Source of the DNA: Corynebacterium tuberculostearicum
Lineage (GTDB): Bacteria > Actinomycetota > Actinomycetes > Mycobacteriales > Mycobacteriaceae
Assembly: GCF_030503735.1 (NCBI RefSeq)
Contig: NZ_CP073096.1
Location: forward strand, 1,612,001 to 1,676,000
Reading direction: 5' to 3'
DNA length: 64,000 bases
Positions 1 through 7,515 of the stretch are shown in pieces. The position numbers were made by a program, and so were the translations under genes. Below the pieces are notes generated by a model. That model worked only from the letters and a program-made list of their open reading frames with translations, made no database searches and was not told where the DNA came from. Position 1 is the first letter of the stretch. Every line of letters begins with the position of its first letter.

Positions 1-2
1 CC

Positions 3-320
3 CGCGAGATCTTCTTCTTGGGCCGCACCTACGATGCCCAACGCATGTACGAGATGGGCGCGGTCAATGAGGTCGCGGACCACGGCGAGCTCGAAGATGC
101 CGCGATCCGCATGGGTCAAGAGATCAACATGAAGTCCCCCACTGCCCAGCGCATGCTGAAGTTCGCCTTCAACCTCACCGATGATGGGCTTATGGGCCAG
201 CAGGTCTTCGCCGGCGAGGCCACCCGCTTGGCGTATATGACCGACGAGGCCGTCGAGGGCAAGGAGTCCTTCCTAGAAAAGCGCGAGCCCAACTGGGATA
301 GCTTCCCGTACTACTACTAA
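3..320 (+). CDS. menB: 1,4-dihydroxy-2-naphthoyl-CoA synthase, C-terminal part
   Basis: The gene enters from the left edge, so only the last 105 or so codons are visible. MenB closes the second ring of the menaquinone head group, converting o-succinylbenzoyl-CoA to 1,4-dihydroxy-2-naphthoyl-CoA. The visible part is the C-terminal half of a crotonase fold and ends with the family's typical tail: KSPTAQRMLKFAFN, then GQQVFAGEATRLAYMTDEAVEGK cut short here, and a final KREPNWDSFPYYY. Its TAA overlaps the ATG of the next small gene by one base (TAATG), and menE follows, so the three are probably one operon. The N-terminal substrate-binding residues lie outside the window and cannot be checked. 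Confidence 0.93.
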   Translation, partial: REIFFLGRTYDAQRMYEMGAVNEVADHGELEDAAIRMGQEINMKSPTAQRMLKFAFNLTDDGLMGQQVFAGEATRLAYMTDEAVEGKESFLEKREPNWDSFPYYY

Positions 321-445
321 TGCTTATCGCTTTTTGTATCGGCATTGCCGTCGTTGCCACGGGTGCGCTCGTGGCCGGGCGCATTGTGTTGCTGCGCGGC
401 ATACGCAAGGCGGAAAAAGACGAAACCCGCCCCTTCGACGGTTAA
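320..445 (+). CDS. 41-residue predicted membrane peptide between menB and menE
   Basis: The ATG overlaps the menB stop as TAATG and the frame runs 41 codons to TAA. Residues 1-25 are almost entirely hydrophobic (starting MLIAFCIGIAVVATG) and are followed by a basic/acidic tail (RGIRKAEKDE). This is the form of a single-pass membrane peptide with the tail in the cytoplasm. menE starts 11 bases after the stop. The one-base overlap implies translational coupling to menB. I do not recognise a family. A role near membrane-bound menaquinone synthesis is inference from position only. Confidence 0.6.
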   Translation: MLIAFCIGIAVVATGALVAGRIVLLRGIRKAEKDETRPFDG

Positions 446-455
446 AATCGCCTCC

Positions 456-1592
456 GTGACTATCCTCTCCCCGCTTCCGGTTGATCCGCACGCCCCGGCC
501 GCTATCCTCCCGGATTTGGAGGCCGCCATTGCTGGCCAAGGCTGCTTTTTGCCGCTCCCGCTTGCCGACGCCACCCGCGCCACCCTCCTGCGCAATACCC
601 AACGCGCCGGCGAGCCCATCGATCCCAGCATCGCCCTGGTGATGTCCACCTCTGGCTCCACCGGCACGCCGAAAGGCGCGCAGCTTACCCCGGCAAACCT
701 CGTAGCTAGCGCGGATGCCACCCACCAGGTGCTCGGCGGCACCGGCCAGTGGCTGCTGGCCATGCCGGCCCACCACATCGCCGGCATCCAGGTATTGGTG
801 CGCTCGCTGGTGGCGGGCGTCGATCCGCTATGCATGGATCTCAGCGAGGGCTTCGATATCCCTACCTTTGCCCGCGCGGCCGCAGAGCTCGACCGCACCG
901 GGGACCGCACCTATACCGCGCTGACCCCGCTGCAACTGGCCAAGGCCATGGATTCGGTCGAAGGCATTGACGCCCTGCGCACTTTCGATGCCATCCTGGT
1001 CGGCGGCGCGGCCATCAACCCGCGCCTGCGCACAGCGGCCGAGGAGCTGGGCATTGCAGTAGTGGCGACGTATGGATCCTCCGAAACCGCCGGTGGCTGC
1101 GTCTACGATGGTAGGCCGATTCCCGGAGCCCAGGTGCGCGTCCAGGACGGCCGCATCCTCTTAGGCGGGCCCACCATCGCCCAGGGATACCGCAATGCGC
1201 CCGAGCACGAGGCATTCCGCCAACCGGGTTGGTTTGCCACGTCCGACGGCGGCTTTATCGACGCCGGCACCCTCACCGTCACCGGCCGGCTGGATAACGT
1301 CATCGACTCCGGCGGTCTCAAGCTTCACCCCGAGGCGCTAGAAACCGAAATCCTCAAGGTCAAGGGCGTGGACCATGCCTGCGTGGTCGGCGTCCCACAC
1401 CCACGCCTCGGCCAGGCGATTATGGCGGCGTATACCGGCTGGGCCGATATCGGCGATATCCTCGAAGCCCTCGAAGACGCCGAGCTTCCCCGCTGGCAGA
1501 TTCCCAAAGACATCAAGCGCCTCGCGGAATTTCCCACGGCCGGGCCAGGCAAAATAGACCGCCGGGCGGTGGCGCGCATCTTCGGCGCTTAG
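456..1592 (+). CDS. menE: o-succinylbenzoate--CoA ligase (MenE)
   Basis: MenE activates o-succinylbenzoate with ATP and CoA, the step before MenB. It is a short member of the acyl-adenylate family, 378 residues. The AMP-binding motif TSGSTGTPKG is at residues 65-74, YGSSETAGG is in the middle, and the C-terminal domain ends PGKIDRRAV with the catalytic lysine. I chose the GTG at 456. An upstream in-frame start at 345 would run through the overlapping membrane peptide and give an atypical Cys/Arg-rich leader. The gene contains one exact copy of the repeated 12-mer at 561-572 (encoding LADA). It converges with mntR and overlaps it by four bases. Confidence 0.9.
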   Translation: MTILSPLPVDPHAPAAILPDLEAAIAGQGCFLPLPLADATRATLLRNTQRAGEPIDPSIALVMSTSGSTGTPKGAQLTPANLVASADATHQVLGGTGQWLLAMPAHHIAGIQVLVRSLVAGVDPLCMDLSEGFDIPTFARAAAELDRTGDRTYTALTPLQLAKAMDSVEGIDALRTFDAILVGGAAINPRLRTAAEELGIAVVATYGSSETAGGCVYDGRPIPGAQVRVQDGRILLGGPTIAQGYRNAPEHEAFRQPGWFATSDGGFIDAGTLTVTGRLDNVIDSGGLKLHPEALETEILKVKGVDHACVVGVPHPRLGQAIMAAYTGWADIGDILEALEDAELPRWQIPKDIKRLAEFPTAGPGKIDRRAVARIFGA

Positions 1593-2272
1593 CCACCTTC
1601 CACGTCGCGCACCGCGATATCGCGCGCCGCGGATTCACCGAGGGAAAAACTGGCTCCATTATCCACGCTGACCTCTAGGAGGCCGGCTACCGGCGGGGCA
1701 ACGACGGTCAGCCGCACGCCCGGCCGAACCCCGTGTTTGTCCAAGTAGCGCAGGAATTCGCCATCGGCGTCATTGACCTGTTCCATAGTGACGGGAGAGT
1801 TGGGTGGGACGTCGGCAAGCGTAATGCGCGAGAGCGGCTCAGCCGTGCCATCGGCCGCCGGAATGGGATCGCCGTGGGGATCGCGCGCAGGGGCGCCGAG
1901 GAAAGCATCGATGCGCTCGACAAACCTATCGGAGGTCGCATGCTCTAGCATTTCGGCTTCCTCATGCACCTCGTCCCAGGTATAGCCCAAGATGCGTACC
2001 AAAAAGGTCTCGAGCAGGCGGTGGCGGCGCACCATGGCCACGGCCAATTCGCGACCTTCCCTGACCAGCCGGACGCCAAAGTAACGCTCGTGTTCCACGA
2101 GTCCCTTGGCTGCGAGGCGCTTGACGGCCTCGGAGGTGGTGGGCAGCTTCTGGCCGACAGCCTTAGCCAGATCACCAAGCGGCATGGCGGTATCGCGTCC
2201 CGCCTTTTCCTCATGGTTCCACAAAATCTTGAGGTAGTCCTGGGTGCGTTCGGGCAGCTCGCTTACGTGCAT
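1589..2272 (-). CDS. mntR: DtxR-family manganese-responsive repressor (MntR-type)
   Basis: This 227-residue protein has the three DtxR/IdeR parts: an N-terminal winged helix (about 1-70), a metal-binding and dimerisation domain (about 75-140) and a C-terminal SH3-like domain (about 150-225). The metal motif reads E107-M-L-E110-H111. In DtxR the first position is Cys102, whereas manganese-specific MntR of Bacillus has Glu there, so the sequence points to manganese rather than iron. It is divergent from an importer operon and shares a perfect inverted repeat with it (2330-2349). The ATG at 2272 has a TATGAT box 7 nt upstream, so its transcript may be leaderless. Confidence 0.82.
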   Translation of the reverse strand: MHVSELPERTQDYLKILWNHEEKAGRDTAMPLGDLAKAVGQKLPTTSEAVKRLAAKGLVEHERYFGVRLVREGRELAVAMVRRHRLLETFLVRILGYTWDEVHEEAEMLEHATSDRFVERIDAFLGAPARDPHGDPIPAADGTAEPLSRITLADVPPNSPVTMEQVNDADGEFLRYLDKHGVRPGVRLTVVAPPVAGLLEVSVDNGASFSLGESAARDIAVRDVEGG

Positions 2273-2279
2273 TCACCCC

Positions 2280-2285
2280 ATCATA
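2280..2285 (-). promoter_or_regulatory. predicted -10 box of mntR (leaderless type)
   Basis: On the minus strand TATGAT ends 7 nt before the mntR ATG. This is the spacing expected when transcription begins at or next to the start codon, a common arrangement in corynebacteria. Confidence 0.5.
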
Positions 2286-2329
2286 GTTCATCCTATTGCT
2301 TCCATGAGTTTCAATATGTATGTTTCTAG

Positions 2330-2349
2330 AAGTTCACTACATTGAACTT
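2330..2349. promoter_or_regulatory. MntR-type operator between mntR and mntA
   Basis: A perfect inverted repeat with 7-base arms, AAGTTCA and TGAACTT, is separated by 6 bases. The core GTTCA-N6-TGAAC is the same as in the manganese-regulator site I recall for Corynebacterium glutamicum MntR. It lies 32 bp upstream of the mntA start and 58 bp from the mntR start, so one site could control both directions. Confidence 0.7.
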
Positions 2350-2380
2350 TGGTATTCATTTCTAATTTAAGGACTTTTCG

Positions 2381-3301
2381 TTGCAGAAAACCACCGCACT
2401 TCCCCTGGCCGTACTGCTCGCCGCTACTACGCTAACGGCCTGCTCAAGCGGCGATGACAACCACGGAGATAGCCTAAAAATCTTCGCCACCACCGGCTAC
2501 TTGGCCGATGCCGCAGCCAACCTCGCCCCCGAAGCCGATATCACCACCATGGTCGGCCCCGGCGGTGATCCGCACACCTACCAGCCCACCACGCACGATA
2601 TCGAGGCTATGAAGGACGCCGACCTCGTACTTTGGAATGGCCTCCACCTCGAGGCCCAGATGGTGGACCAGCTCAAGTCTCTGAGAGAAAAGCAGCTCGC
2701 GGTGGGCGATCAGCTCGATGAACAAGATCTCCTGCCCTGGCCGGAACAAGGAAAGGGCGGCGAGCAACTCTATGATCCGCATATCTGGAATAGCCCCAAG
2801 CTGTGGAGCCAGGCCGTTGAGAGAATCGGCGACAAACTTGGCGATATCGATTCCGAGCACGCCACGGACTACTCCACTGCCGCCGATAACTACGAAAGCC
2901 AGATCGCCGCTGCGCAGGACAAGGCTAAGAAGGAACTCGCTACTGCGAAGCCCCGGGTGCTCATCACCGGCCATGATGCTTTCAACTACTTTGGCAAGAC
3001 CTTCGACTTTGACATCCACGCCACCGATTTCGTGACCACCGAGGCCACAAAATCCGCCACCGAGATTTCCGCTCTGGCCGATACCATCGCCGATAAGAAG
3101 GTCCCCGTCATCTTCAAGGACAATCAAGCCAACCCACAGGCCATCACCTCGCTGCAGCAGGCCGTGGAGTCCCGCGGCTGGAAGGTTACCGTCTCGGACG
3201 AGGAGCTCTTCGCCGATACCCTCGGACCCGACGCGCCCACCGATACCTACCTCGGGGCTTTCGAGCACAACGCACACACCGTGGCAAAGGCCTTAAGCTA
3301 A
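2381..3301 (+). CDS. mntA: metal-binding lipoprotein of Mn/Zn ABC importer
   Basis: A 306-residue periplasmic-type solute-binding protein of the TroA/ZnuA family that captures a divalent metal and delivers it to the permeases encoded downstream. It has a lipoprotein signal with lipobox LTAC and Cys21. Candidate ligand regions are DPHTYQPTTHD, DPHIWNSPKLW, ITGHDAFNYFG and the C-terminal VIFKDNQANP. There is no His-rich loop of the kind seen in many ZnuA proteins, and the neighbouring MntR favours manganese. The start is TTG at 2381 with AAGGA 7 nt upstream. Its TAA overlaps the next ATG by one base, so the operon is tightly coupled. Confidence 0.88.
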   Translation: MQKTTALPLAVLLAATTLTACSSGDDNHGDSLKIFATTGYLADAAANLAPEADITTMVGPGGDPHTYQPTTHDIEAMKDADLVLWNGLHLEAQMVDQLKSLREKQLAVGDQLDEQDLLPWPEQGKGGEQLYDPHIWNSPKLWSQAVERIGDKLGDIDSEHATDYSTAADNYESQIAAAQDKAKKELATAKPRVLITGHDAFNYFGKTFDFDIHATDFVTTEATKSATEISALADTIADKKVPVIFKDNQANPQAITSLQQAVESRGWKVTVSDEELFADTLGPDAPTDTYLGAFEHNAHTVAKALS

Positions 3302-4011
3302 TGCTGCGCGCCACCCACCTCACCGCAGGCTATCCGCGCACGCCCCTGCTTGCCGACGCCACCTTTGCCCTCACTCCCGCCACCATCACCGGCCTCGTGG
3401 GCGCCAACGGCTCCGGCAAGTCCACCCTTGTGCGCACCTTGGTGGGCTTGCTTCCACCGCTTAACTGCGAATCGCTCACCTTTGATGGCACCAACCTTGC
3501 CCATTTCCGCCATCGGCTCGGTTACATGCCGCAGCACGCGGATATCGATTGGGATTTTCCGGCCACGGCCTTCGACGTCGCGCTTATGGGCCGCACCGCC
3601 GGCCTGCGCTGGTGGCAGTGGCCGAGCCGCGTCGATAAGCGCGCCGCTCACGACGCGCTCGCCCGCACCGGAATGCAAGAGCACTCGCACCTGCCCATTT
3701 CGGCCTTGTCCGGCGGCCAGCGCCAGCGTGTCTTACTCGCTCGCACGCTCGTGAGCGATCCCGAGCTCATTATCTTGGATGAGCCCTTTGCTGGGGTCGA
3801 CGCCGCAAGCCAGCGCGCCATCATGGAGGTACTGCAGAATCTGCGCGCCGATGGCGCCACCATCCTGCTGGTCCATCACAACTTGGCAGAAGTCGCCGAT
3901 TTCTGTGATGAGGTCCTCATGGTAGGCCAAGGCCGCCTCATCGCGGCCGGGCCTACTAAGCAGGTGCTCACCGAATCCGCCATCGCCGACATGTTTTGCC
4001 TGCCCTCATGA
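3301..4011 (+). CDS. mntB: ABC importer ATP-binding protein (Mn/Zn family)
   Basis: The 236-residue ATPase powers metal uptake by the MntA/C/D complex. Walker A is GANGSGKST at residues 34-42, the ABC signature LSGGQRQRV is at about 137-145, Walker B LIILDEP is at about 157-163, and the switch histidine lies in LLVHHNL. The length is normal for the family. It starts inside the mntA stop (TAATG) and ends in an ATGA overlap with the next permease. An exact copy of the repeated 12-mer (3349-3360) encodes LADA in the first strand region. Confidence 0.9.
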   Translation: MLRATHLTAGYPRTPLLADATFALTPATITGLVGANGSGKSTLVRTLVGLLPPLNCESLTFDGTNLAHFRHRLGYMPQHADIDWDFPATAFDVALMGRTAGLRWWQWPSRVDKRAAHDALARTGMQEHSHLPISALSGGQRQRVLLARTLVSDPELIILDEPFAGVDAASQRAIMEVLQNLRADGATILLVHHNLAEVADFCDEVLMVGQGRLIAAGPTKQVLTESAIADMFCLPS

Positions 4012-4862
4012 ACCCACTAGAACTCTTTCAGGATTTCACCTATACGCAGGCGCTTTTGGGGACGGTACTCATCGGAGCCTGCGCCGGCGCGCTCGGCCCG
4101 CTGGTCTATGTGCGCCGCACCAGCCTGCTCGCTGATGCCATCTCGCATTCCTCCCTGCCTGGCCTGCTGGTCGCCTTCGTCGTGGCTACGGCCTTAGGGT
4201 GGGACGGCCGCAATATCTGGCTGCTTTCTGCCGGCGCCATCCTCACCGGCACACTGGCCGTCGGCTGTATTCACCTGATTCCACGGCTGGCCCCGCTCGG
4301 CCCGACCACCGCGATGGCCGCTACGCTTACCACATTCTTCTCCATCGGCATGCTGCTCATGCAGCATATTTCCCGCCAGCCCTTGCCCGGCAAGGCCGGC
4401 ATCCAGGATTACCTGCTGGGAAACGCGTCCACGCTCACGCGCGCCGATGTGAGTTCTGCGCTCGTCATTGGCGGCGGCGTCTTGCTAATTCTTTCTTCGG
4501 TACACACTCGGCAAGCCACCGTCGCCTTTGACGCCCCCTTTGCCCGCGTAGCCGGCATTCGCACCACCGCCTTAAATGCCCTCAGCTTCCTCTCCTTAAC
4601 CGCCGTCACGGTTATAGGCGTCAAGGTGGTCGGCGTGGTCCTCATGGTGGCCGTAGTCATCAGCCCGGCCGCGGCCGCCCGCCCCTGGGTTCACCGCCTG
4701 CTTCCCTTCATTGCACTAGCCGGCTTCCTAGGCGCGCTTACTGCCGCCGTGGGTTGCTACCTTTCCATCGCCTTTGGCCCGCTGCCTACCGGCCCCATCA
4801 TCGTGCTGGTGCAAGCCGCCACCGTAGCGTTCAGCCTCATCACCAGAAAGCTTCGACCATGA
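4008..4862 (+). CDS. mntC: ABC importer permease (Mn/Zn family), first
   Basis: A 284-residue integral membrane permease of the ZnuB/MntB (ABC-3) family with many hydrophobic helices. The family region VRRTSLLADAISHSSLPG is near residue 30. I chose the ATG at 4008, which overlaps the upstream TGA as ATGA; an ATG at 3996 is also in frame but lies within mntB. It also overlaps the following permease by ATGA. Two permease genes in a row suggest a heterodimeric channel, as in mntABCD of Corynebacterium diphtheriae. Confidence 0.88.
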   Translation: MNPLELFQDFTYTQALLGTVLIGACAGALGPLVYVRRTSLLADAISHSSLPGLLVAFVVATALGWDGRNIWLLSAGAILTGTLAVGCIHLIPRLAPLGPTTAMAATLTTFFSIGMLLMQHISRQPLPGKAGIQDYLLGNASTLTRADVSSALVIGGGVLLILSSVHTRQATVAFDAPFARVAGIRTTALNALSFLSLTAVTVIGVKVVGVVLMVAVVISPAAAARPWVHRLLPFIALAGFLGALTAAVGCYLSIAFGPLPTGPIIVLVQAATVAFSLITRKLRP

Positions 4863-5686
4863 CCCTTGCCGCTACCGCTTGCCTGCTCGCCGTCCTTACC
4901 GCCGTAGCATGCGCGCTGCCCGGCACTTTTGTAGTTCTACAGGGACAGGCCATGCTTATCGACGGCATCGGCCACGCCGTCCTCCCCGGCATCGCCGTGG
5001 GCTACCTTTTAACCTCCGATATCGACTCCCCACTGCTGCTTATCGCCGCCGCGGCCGGTGCCCTGGCCGTCGCACTCGGCACGCGGTGGCTGCAGCGCAG
5101 CGCGCTGGTTACTGCCGACGCCGCCCTAGGCCTCATCTTCCCCGCCCTCTTTGCCGCCGGTGTCATCCTCATCTCTACCCGAATGAGCCACGTACATATC
5201 GATGTCCACGCCGTCTTGGTTGGCGATGTTAACCTCGCCGCCTTTTCCAATCCCCACTACTGCTATGTCATGGCCGCCGTGCTCGCCGCGAATGCGATCT
5301 TTTTCGTCCTTTCCCTGCCGCGTCTTGCTGCTATATCTTTTGACGCCGCGTTCTGCACCGTGCGCGGGGTCCACTCCCGTGCTGTACAGACAACGTTTAT
5401 GGCGGTCGTTGCCTGCACGGCTACTGCCGCTTTCCACGCCGTCGGCGCCATGCTGGTGATCGCCTTGATGGTCTTTCCCACCATGACCGCGCGGCTTTTC
5501 ACCCGCCGCGTGCCTACCCTAATGCTCGCCGCTTGCGGCATCGCGGCACTCAGCGCAGTCGCAGGATTCTGGCTGGCCTATTGGCTTGATGCGGCCACCT
5601 CCGCCGCGATGACGGTCACCAATGCCACTCTTTTCTTCGCGGCACTAGCTGCCTATCGGCTGCGCCGTCGCGCCTACCTTGGCTAA
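4859..5686 (+). CDS. mntD: ABC importer permease (Mn/Zn family), second
   Basis: A 275-residue permease homologous to the preceding gene. LPGTFVVLQGQAMLIDGIGH near residue 20 corresponds to the conserved first-loop region, and several hydrophobic helices follow. The ATG at 4859 overlaps the mntC stop (ATGA), so the four importer genes form one translationally coupled unit. An in-frame ATG at 4754 would add an arginine-rich non-membrane leader inside mntC and was rejected. menA begins 32 bases after the stop, so readthrough into menA is possible. Confidence 0.87.
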   Translation: MTLAATACLLAVLTAVACALPGTFVVLQGQAMLIDGIGHAVLPGIAVGYLLTSDIDSPLLLIAAAAGALAVALGTRWLQRSALVTADAALGLIFPALFAAGVILISTRMSHVHIDVHAVLVGDVNLAAFSNPHYCYVMAAVLAANAIFFVLSLPRLAAISFDAAFCTVRGVHSRAVQTTFMAVVACTATAAFHAVGAMLVIALMVFPTMTARLFTRRVPTLMLAACGIAALSAVAGFWLAYWLDAATSAAMTVTNATLFFAALAAYRLRRRAYLG

Positions 5687-5718
5687 TTGCCGCCCGCGCG
5701 TGCCGCAGTGGCACAATA

Positions 5719-6651
5719 GTGGCTATGTCTGCCTCCAAGTCTGCCCCGCATTCCAAGGACCATTCCGCCGGCCGTTTCTCCGCCACTGCCCAGGATTGGC
5801 TCGAGGGCGCACGCCCGCATACCTGGGCCAACGCTTTTGCGCCCGTCGTTGCGGGCACCGGCGCAGCCTTTGGCATCGGCGGCGGCCACGTGGTCCGCGC
5901 GCTCCTCGCACTCATCGTGGCATGGGCGCTTATCATCGGCGTGAACTATGCCAATGACTACTCCGACGGCATCCGCGGCACCGACGACGACCGCACCGGC
6001 CCACAGCGCCTCACCGGCGGCGGTCTGGCCCGCCCGCAGCACGTAAAGCTCGCGGCCTTTGCCGCCTTCGCCGTGGCCGGGATGGCCGGCTTCGCGCTCT
6101 CCCTCGCGGCGCACGCGTGGTGGCTCATCCTGATCGGCGCGCTGTGCATCGCCGGCGCGTGGTTTTATACCGGCGGCAAGAATCCGTATGGCTACCGCGG
6201 GCTCGGCGAGGTCGCCGTGTTCGTCTTCTTCGGGCTCGTCGCCGTGCTCGGCACCGAATTCACCCAGGCCGGCCGCCTGTCGTGGTCGGGCCTCGCGCTA
6301 GCCGTGGGCATCGGCACGATGAGCTCCGGCGTCAACTTGGTCAACAATATCCGCGATATTCCCTCCGACGCCGAAACCGGCAAGATTACCCTCGCCGTAC
6401 GGCTTGGCAATGACAAGGCTCGCCTGCTCTTCACGGTGCTACTCCTGCTACCCTTCTTGCTGACTATCGGCATCGCCTTTAGCAGCTGGCTCGCGCTCGC
6501 CGGCTTGGTCTACTTCCCCTTCGCGCTGCGCGCCATCCGCACCGTCAACCGCGGCGCCCAAGGCCCCGAGCTCATCCCCGTGCTCGGCCTGACCGGCCGC
6601 GCGATGCTCATGTGGGCCGTTATCGAGGCCGCAGCGCTTATCATCGTCTAA
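5719..6651 (+). CDS. menA: 1,4-dihydroxy-2-naphthoate polyprenyltransferase
   Basis: MenA is the membrane UbiA-family enzyme that attaches the polyprenyl tail to 1,4-dihydroxy-2-naphthoate, giving demethylmenaquinone. The 310-residue protein has the prenyl-diphosphate motif NYANDYSDGIRGTDDDR at about 75-91 and the second Asp-rich motif NNIRDIPSDAETGK. The hydrophobic helices typical of UbiA enzymes are present. The start is GTG at 5719 or ATG at 5725. It lies 4 kb from menB/menE, separated by the metal importer, and converges with the next gene with a four-base overlap. Confidence 0.93.
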   Translation: MAMSASKSAPHSKDHSAGRFSATAQDWLEGARPHTWANAFAPVVAGTGAAFGIGGGHVVRALLALIVAWALIIGVNYANDYSDGIRGTDDDRTGPQRLTGGGLARPQHVKLAAFAAFAVAGMAGFALSLAAHAWWLILIGALCIAGAWFYTGGKNPYGYRGLGEVAVFVFFGLVAVLGTEFTQAGRLSWSGLALAVGIGTMSSGVNLVNNIRDIPSDAETGKITLAVRLGNDKARLLFTVLLLLPFLLTIGIAFSSWLALAGLVYFPFALRAIRTVNRGAQGPELIPVLGLTGRAMLMWAVIEAAALIIV

Positions 6652-6974
6652 TCCTGCGCGGCGCGGCCTTCCAGCTCCGCCTGCACCCAGCGCTTGTGGG
6701 CCTTGCGCTGAGCGGAATACTCGGCCAGCGTTTGGGTGGCCTCGATGCGCCACTTTTTAAAGATCAGCATCGATAGCGGCAGCGCCACAAAAAGCGCCAA
6801 CAGCGCCGCGACGAGCACTGGAATGGGAAAACCGATGGCGATGGCCAAAATCTCGATCACCGCGGTCAAAGCGATAAAAAGCACTACACGGGCGAGCCCA
6901 TACTTCCACAGCGCCGCGCGCGAACGACGGCGCAGTTCCGGATCCGGCTTGGGTGGCTCAGGGTTATGCGTCAT
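6648..6974 (-). CDS. DUF4229 family small membrane protein
   Basis: A 108-residue protein with a charged N-terminus (PEPPKPDPELRRRSR), two hydrophobic segments around residues 25-70, and a basic C-terminal tail (KKWRIEATQTLAEYSAQRKAH). The pattern matches the DUF4229 actinobacterial family as I know it; the function is unknown. I used the ATG at 6974. A GTG at 7010 is in frame but lies against the divergent neighbour. Its end overlaps menA by four bases, tail to tail. Confidence 0.75.
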   Translation of the reverse strand: MTHNPEPPKPDPELRRRSRAALWKYGLARVVLFIALTAVIEILAIAIGFPIPVLVAALLALFVALPLSMLIFKKWRIEATQTLAEYSAQRKAHKRWVQAELEGRAAQD

Positions 6975-7012
6975 GGGGGTTGATTGTACGCGGTGCAGGT
7001 AGGATCGCACGC

Positions 7013-7258
7013 ATGGGCCGAATTATCCTCCTCTTACTCTTTGTCCTCGCCGCCTACTTGGTGTGGAAGGCCTTCGGGCCCTCCACATGGAAAAAGCGCG
7101 AGGTGGAACAACCCCGCGCTATCAAAGGCCCCGACGATGACGAGGAATTCCTCTGGAACTTAGAAAAGGAGCGCTTCAAGCAGCGCCGCGCACAGGAGGC
7201 GGAGGAAGAAAAACGCCGCCAGCGCCGCAATCGCGGCACCGACGGCGACAAGGACTAG
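7013..7258 (+). CDS. small membrane protein with charged C-terminus
   Basis: 81 residues. An N-terminal hydrophobic helix (starting GRIILLLLFVLAAYLVW) is followed by a strongly charged, probably coiled-coil tail rich in Glu, Lys and Arg (KRRQRRNRGTDGDKD at the end). AGGTAGGA lies 9 nt upstream of the ATG. It is divergent from the DUF4229 gene and converges with the XRE regulator with a four-base overlap. I do not recognise a named family; the form suggests a single-pass protein with a cytoplasmic tail. Confidence 0.65.
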   Translation: MGRIILLLLFVLAAYLVWKAFGPSTWKKREVEQPRAIKGPDDDEEFLWNLEKERFKQRRAQEAEEEKRRQRRNRGTDGDKD

Positions 7259-7515
7259 GAATCCTTCGGCACGAAGCGCATCTCCAAGCCGAGGGCCTCG
7301 GCCACGGCGGTAATCTTTTCCCACCGCACGCCCGCTCCACCGTGCTCGATGGTGTGGAGGGTGGAGCGGGAGATACCGGCGGCGTCGGCAAGCTGCTGCT
7401 GCAAAATGCCCAACTCGCGGCGGCGCTCGGCAAATTGTGCGCCCAGCCCCAAAATCACCGCATTATCGCCAGCCGGCTTTCCCTGCTTATGACGCGGGCT
7501 CGTATGCTCCGCCAT
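7255..7515 (-). CDS. XRE-type helix-turn-helix regulator
   Basis: An 86-residue protein consisting of one Cro/C1-type helix-turn-helix (about 24-80): LGAQFAERRRELGILQQQLADAAGISRSTLHTIEHG in two parts, then a recognition helix and a short tail. Its ATG directly follows the ccsB stop (TAGATG), so it is cotranscribed with the cytochrome c genes and may be translationally coupled. Its target is not evident. It carries an exact copy of the repeated 12-mer at 7381-7392 (encoding LADA). Confidence 0.8.
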   Translation of the reverse strand: MAEHTSPRHKQGKPAGDNAVILGLGAQFAERRRELGILQQQLADAAGISRSTLHTIEHGGAGVRWEKITAVAEALGLEMRFVPKDS

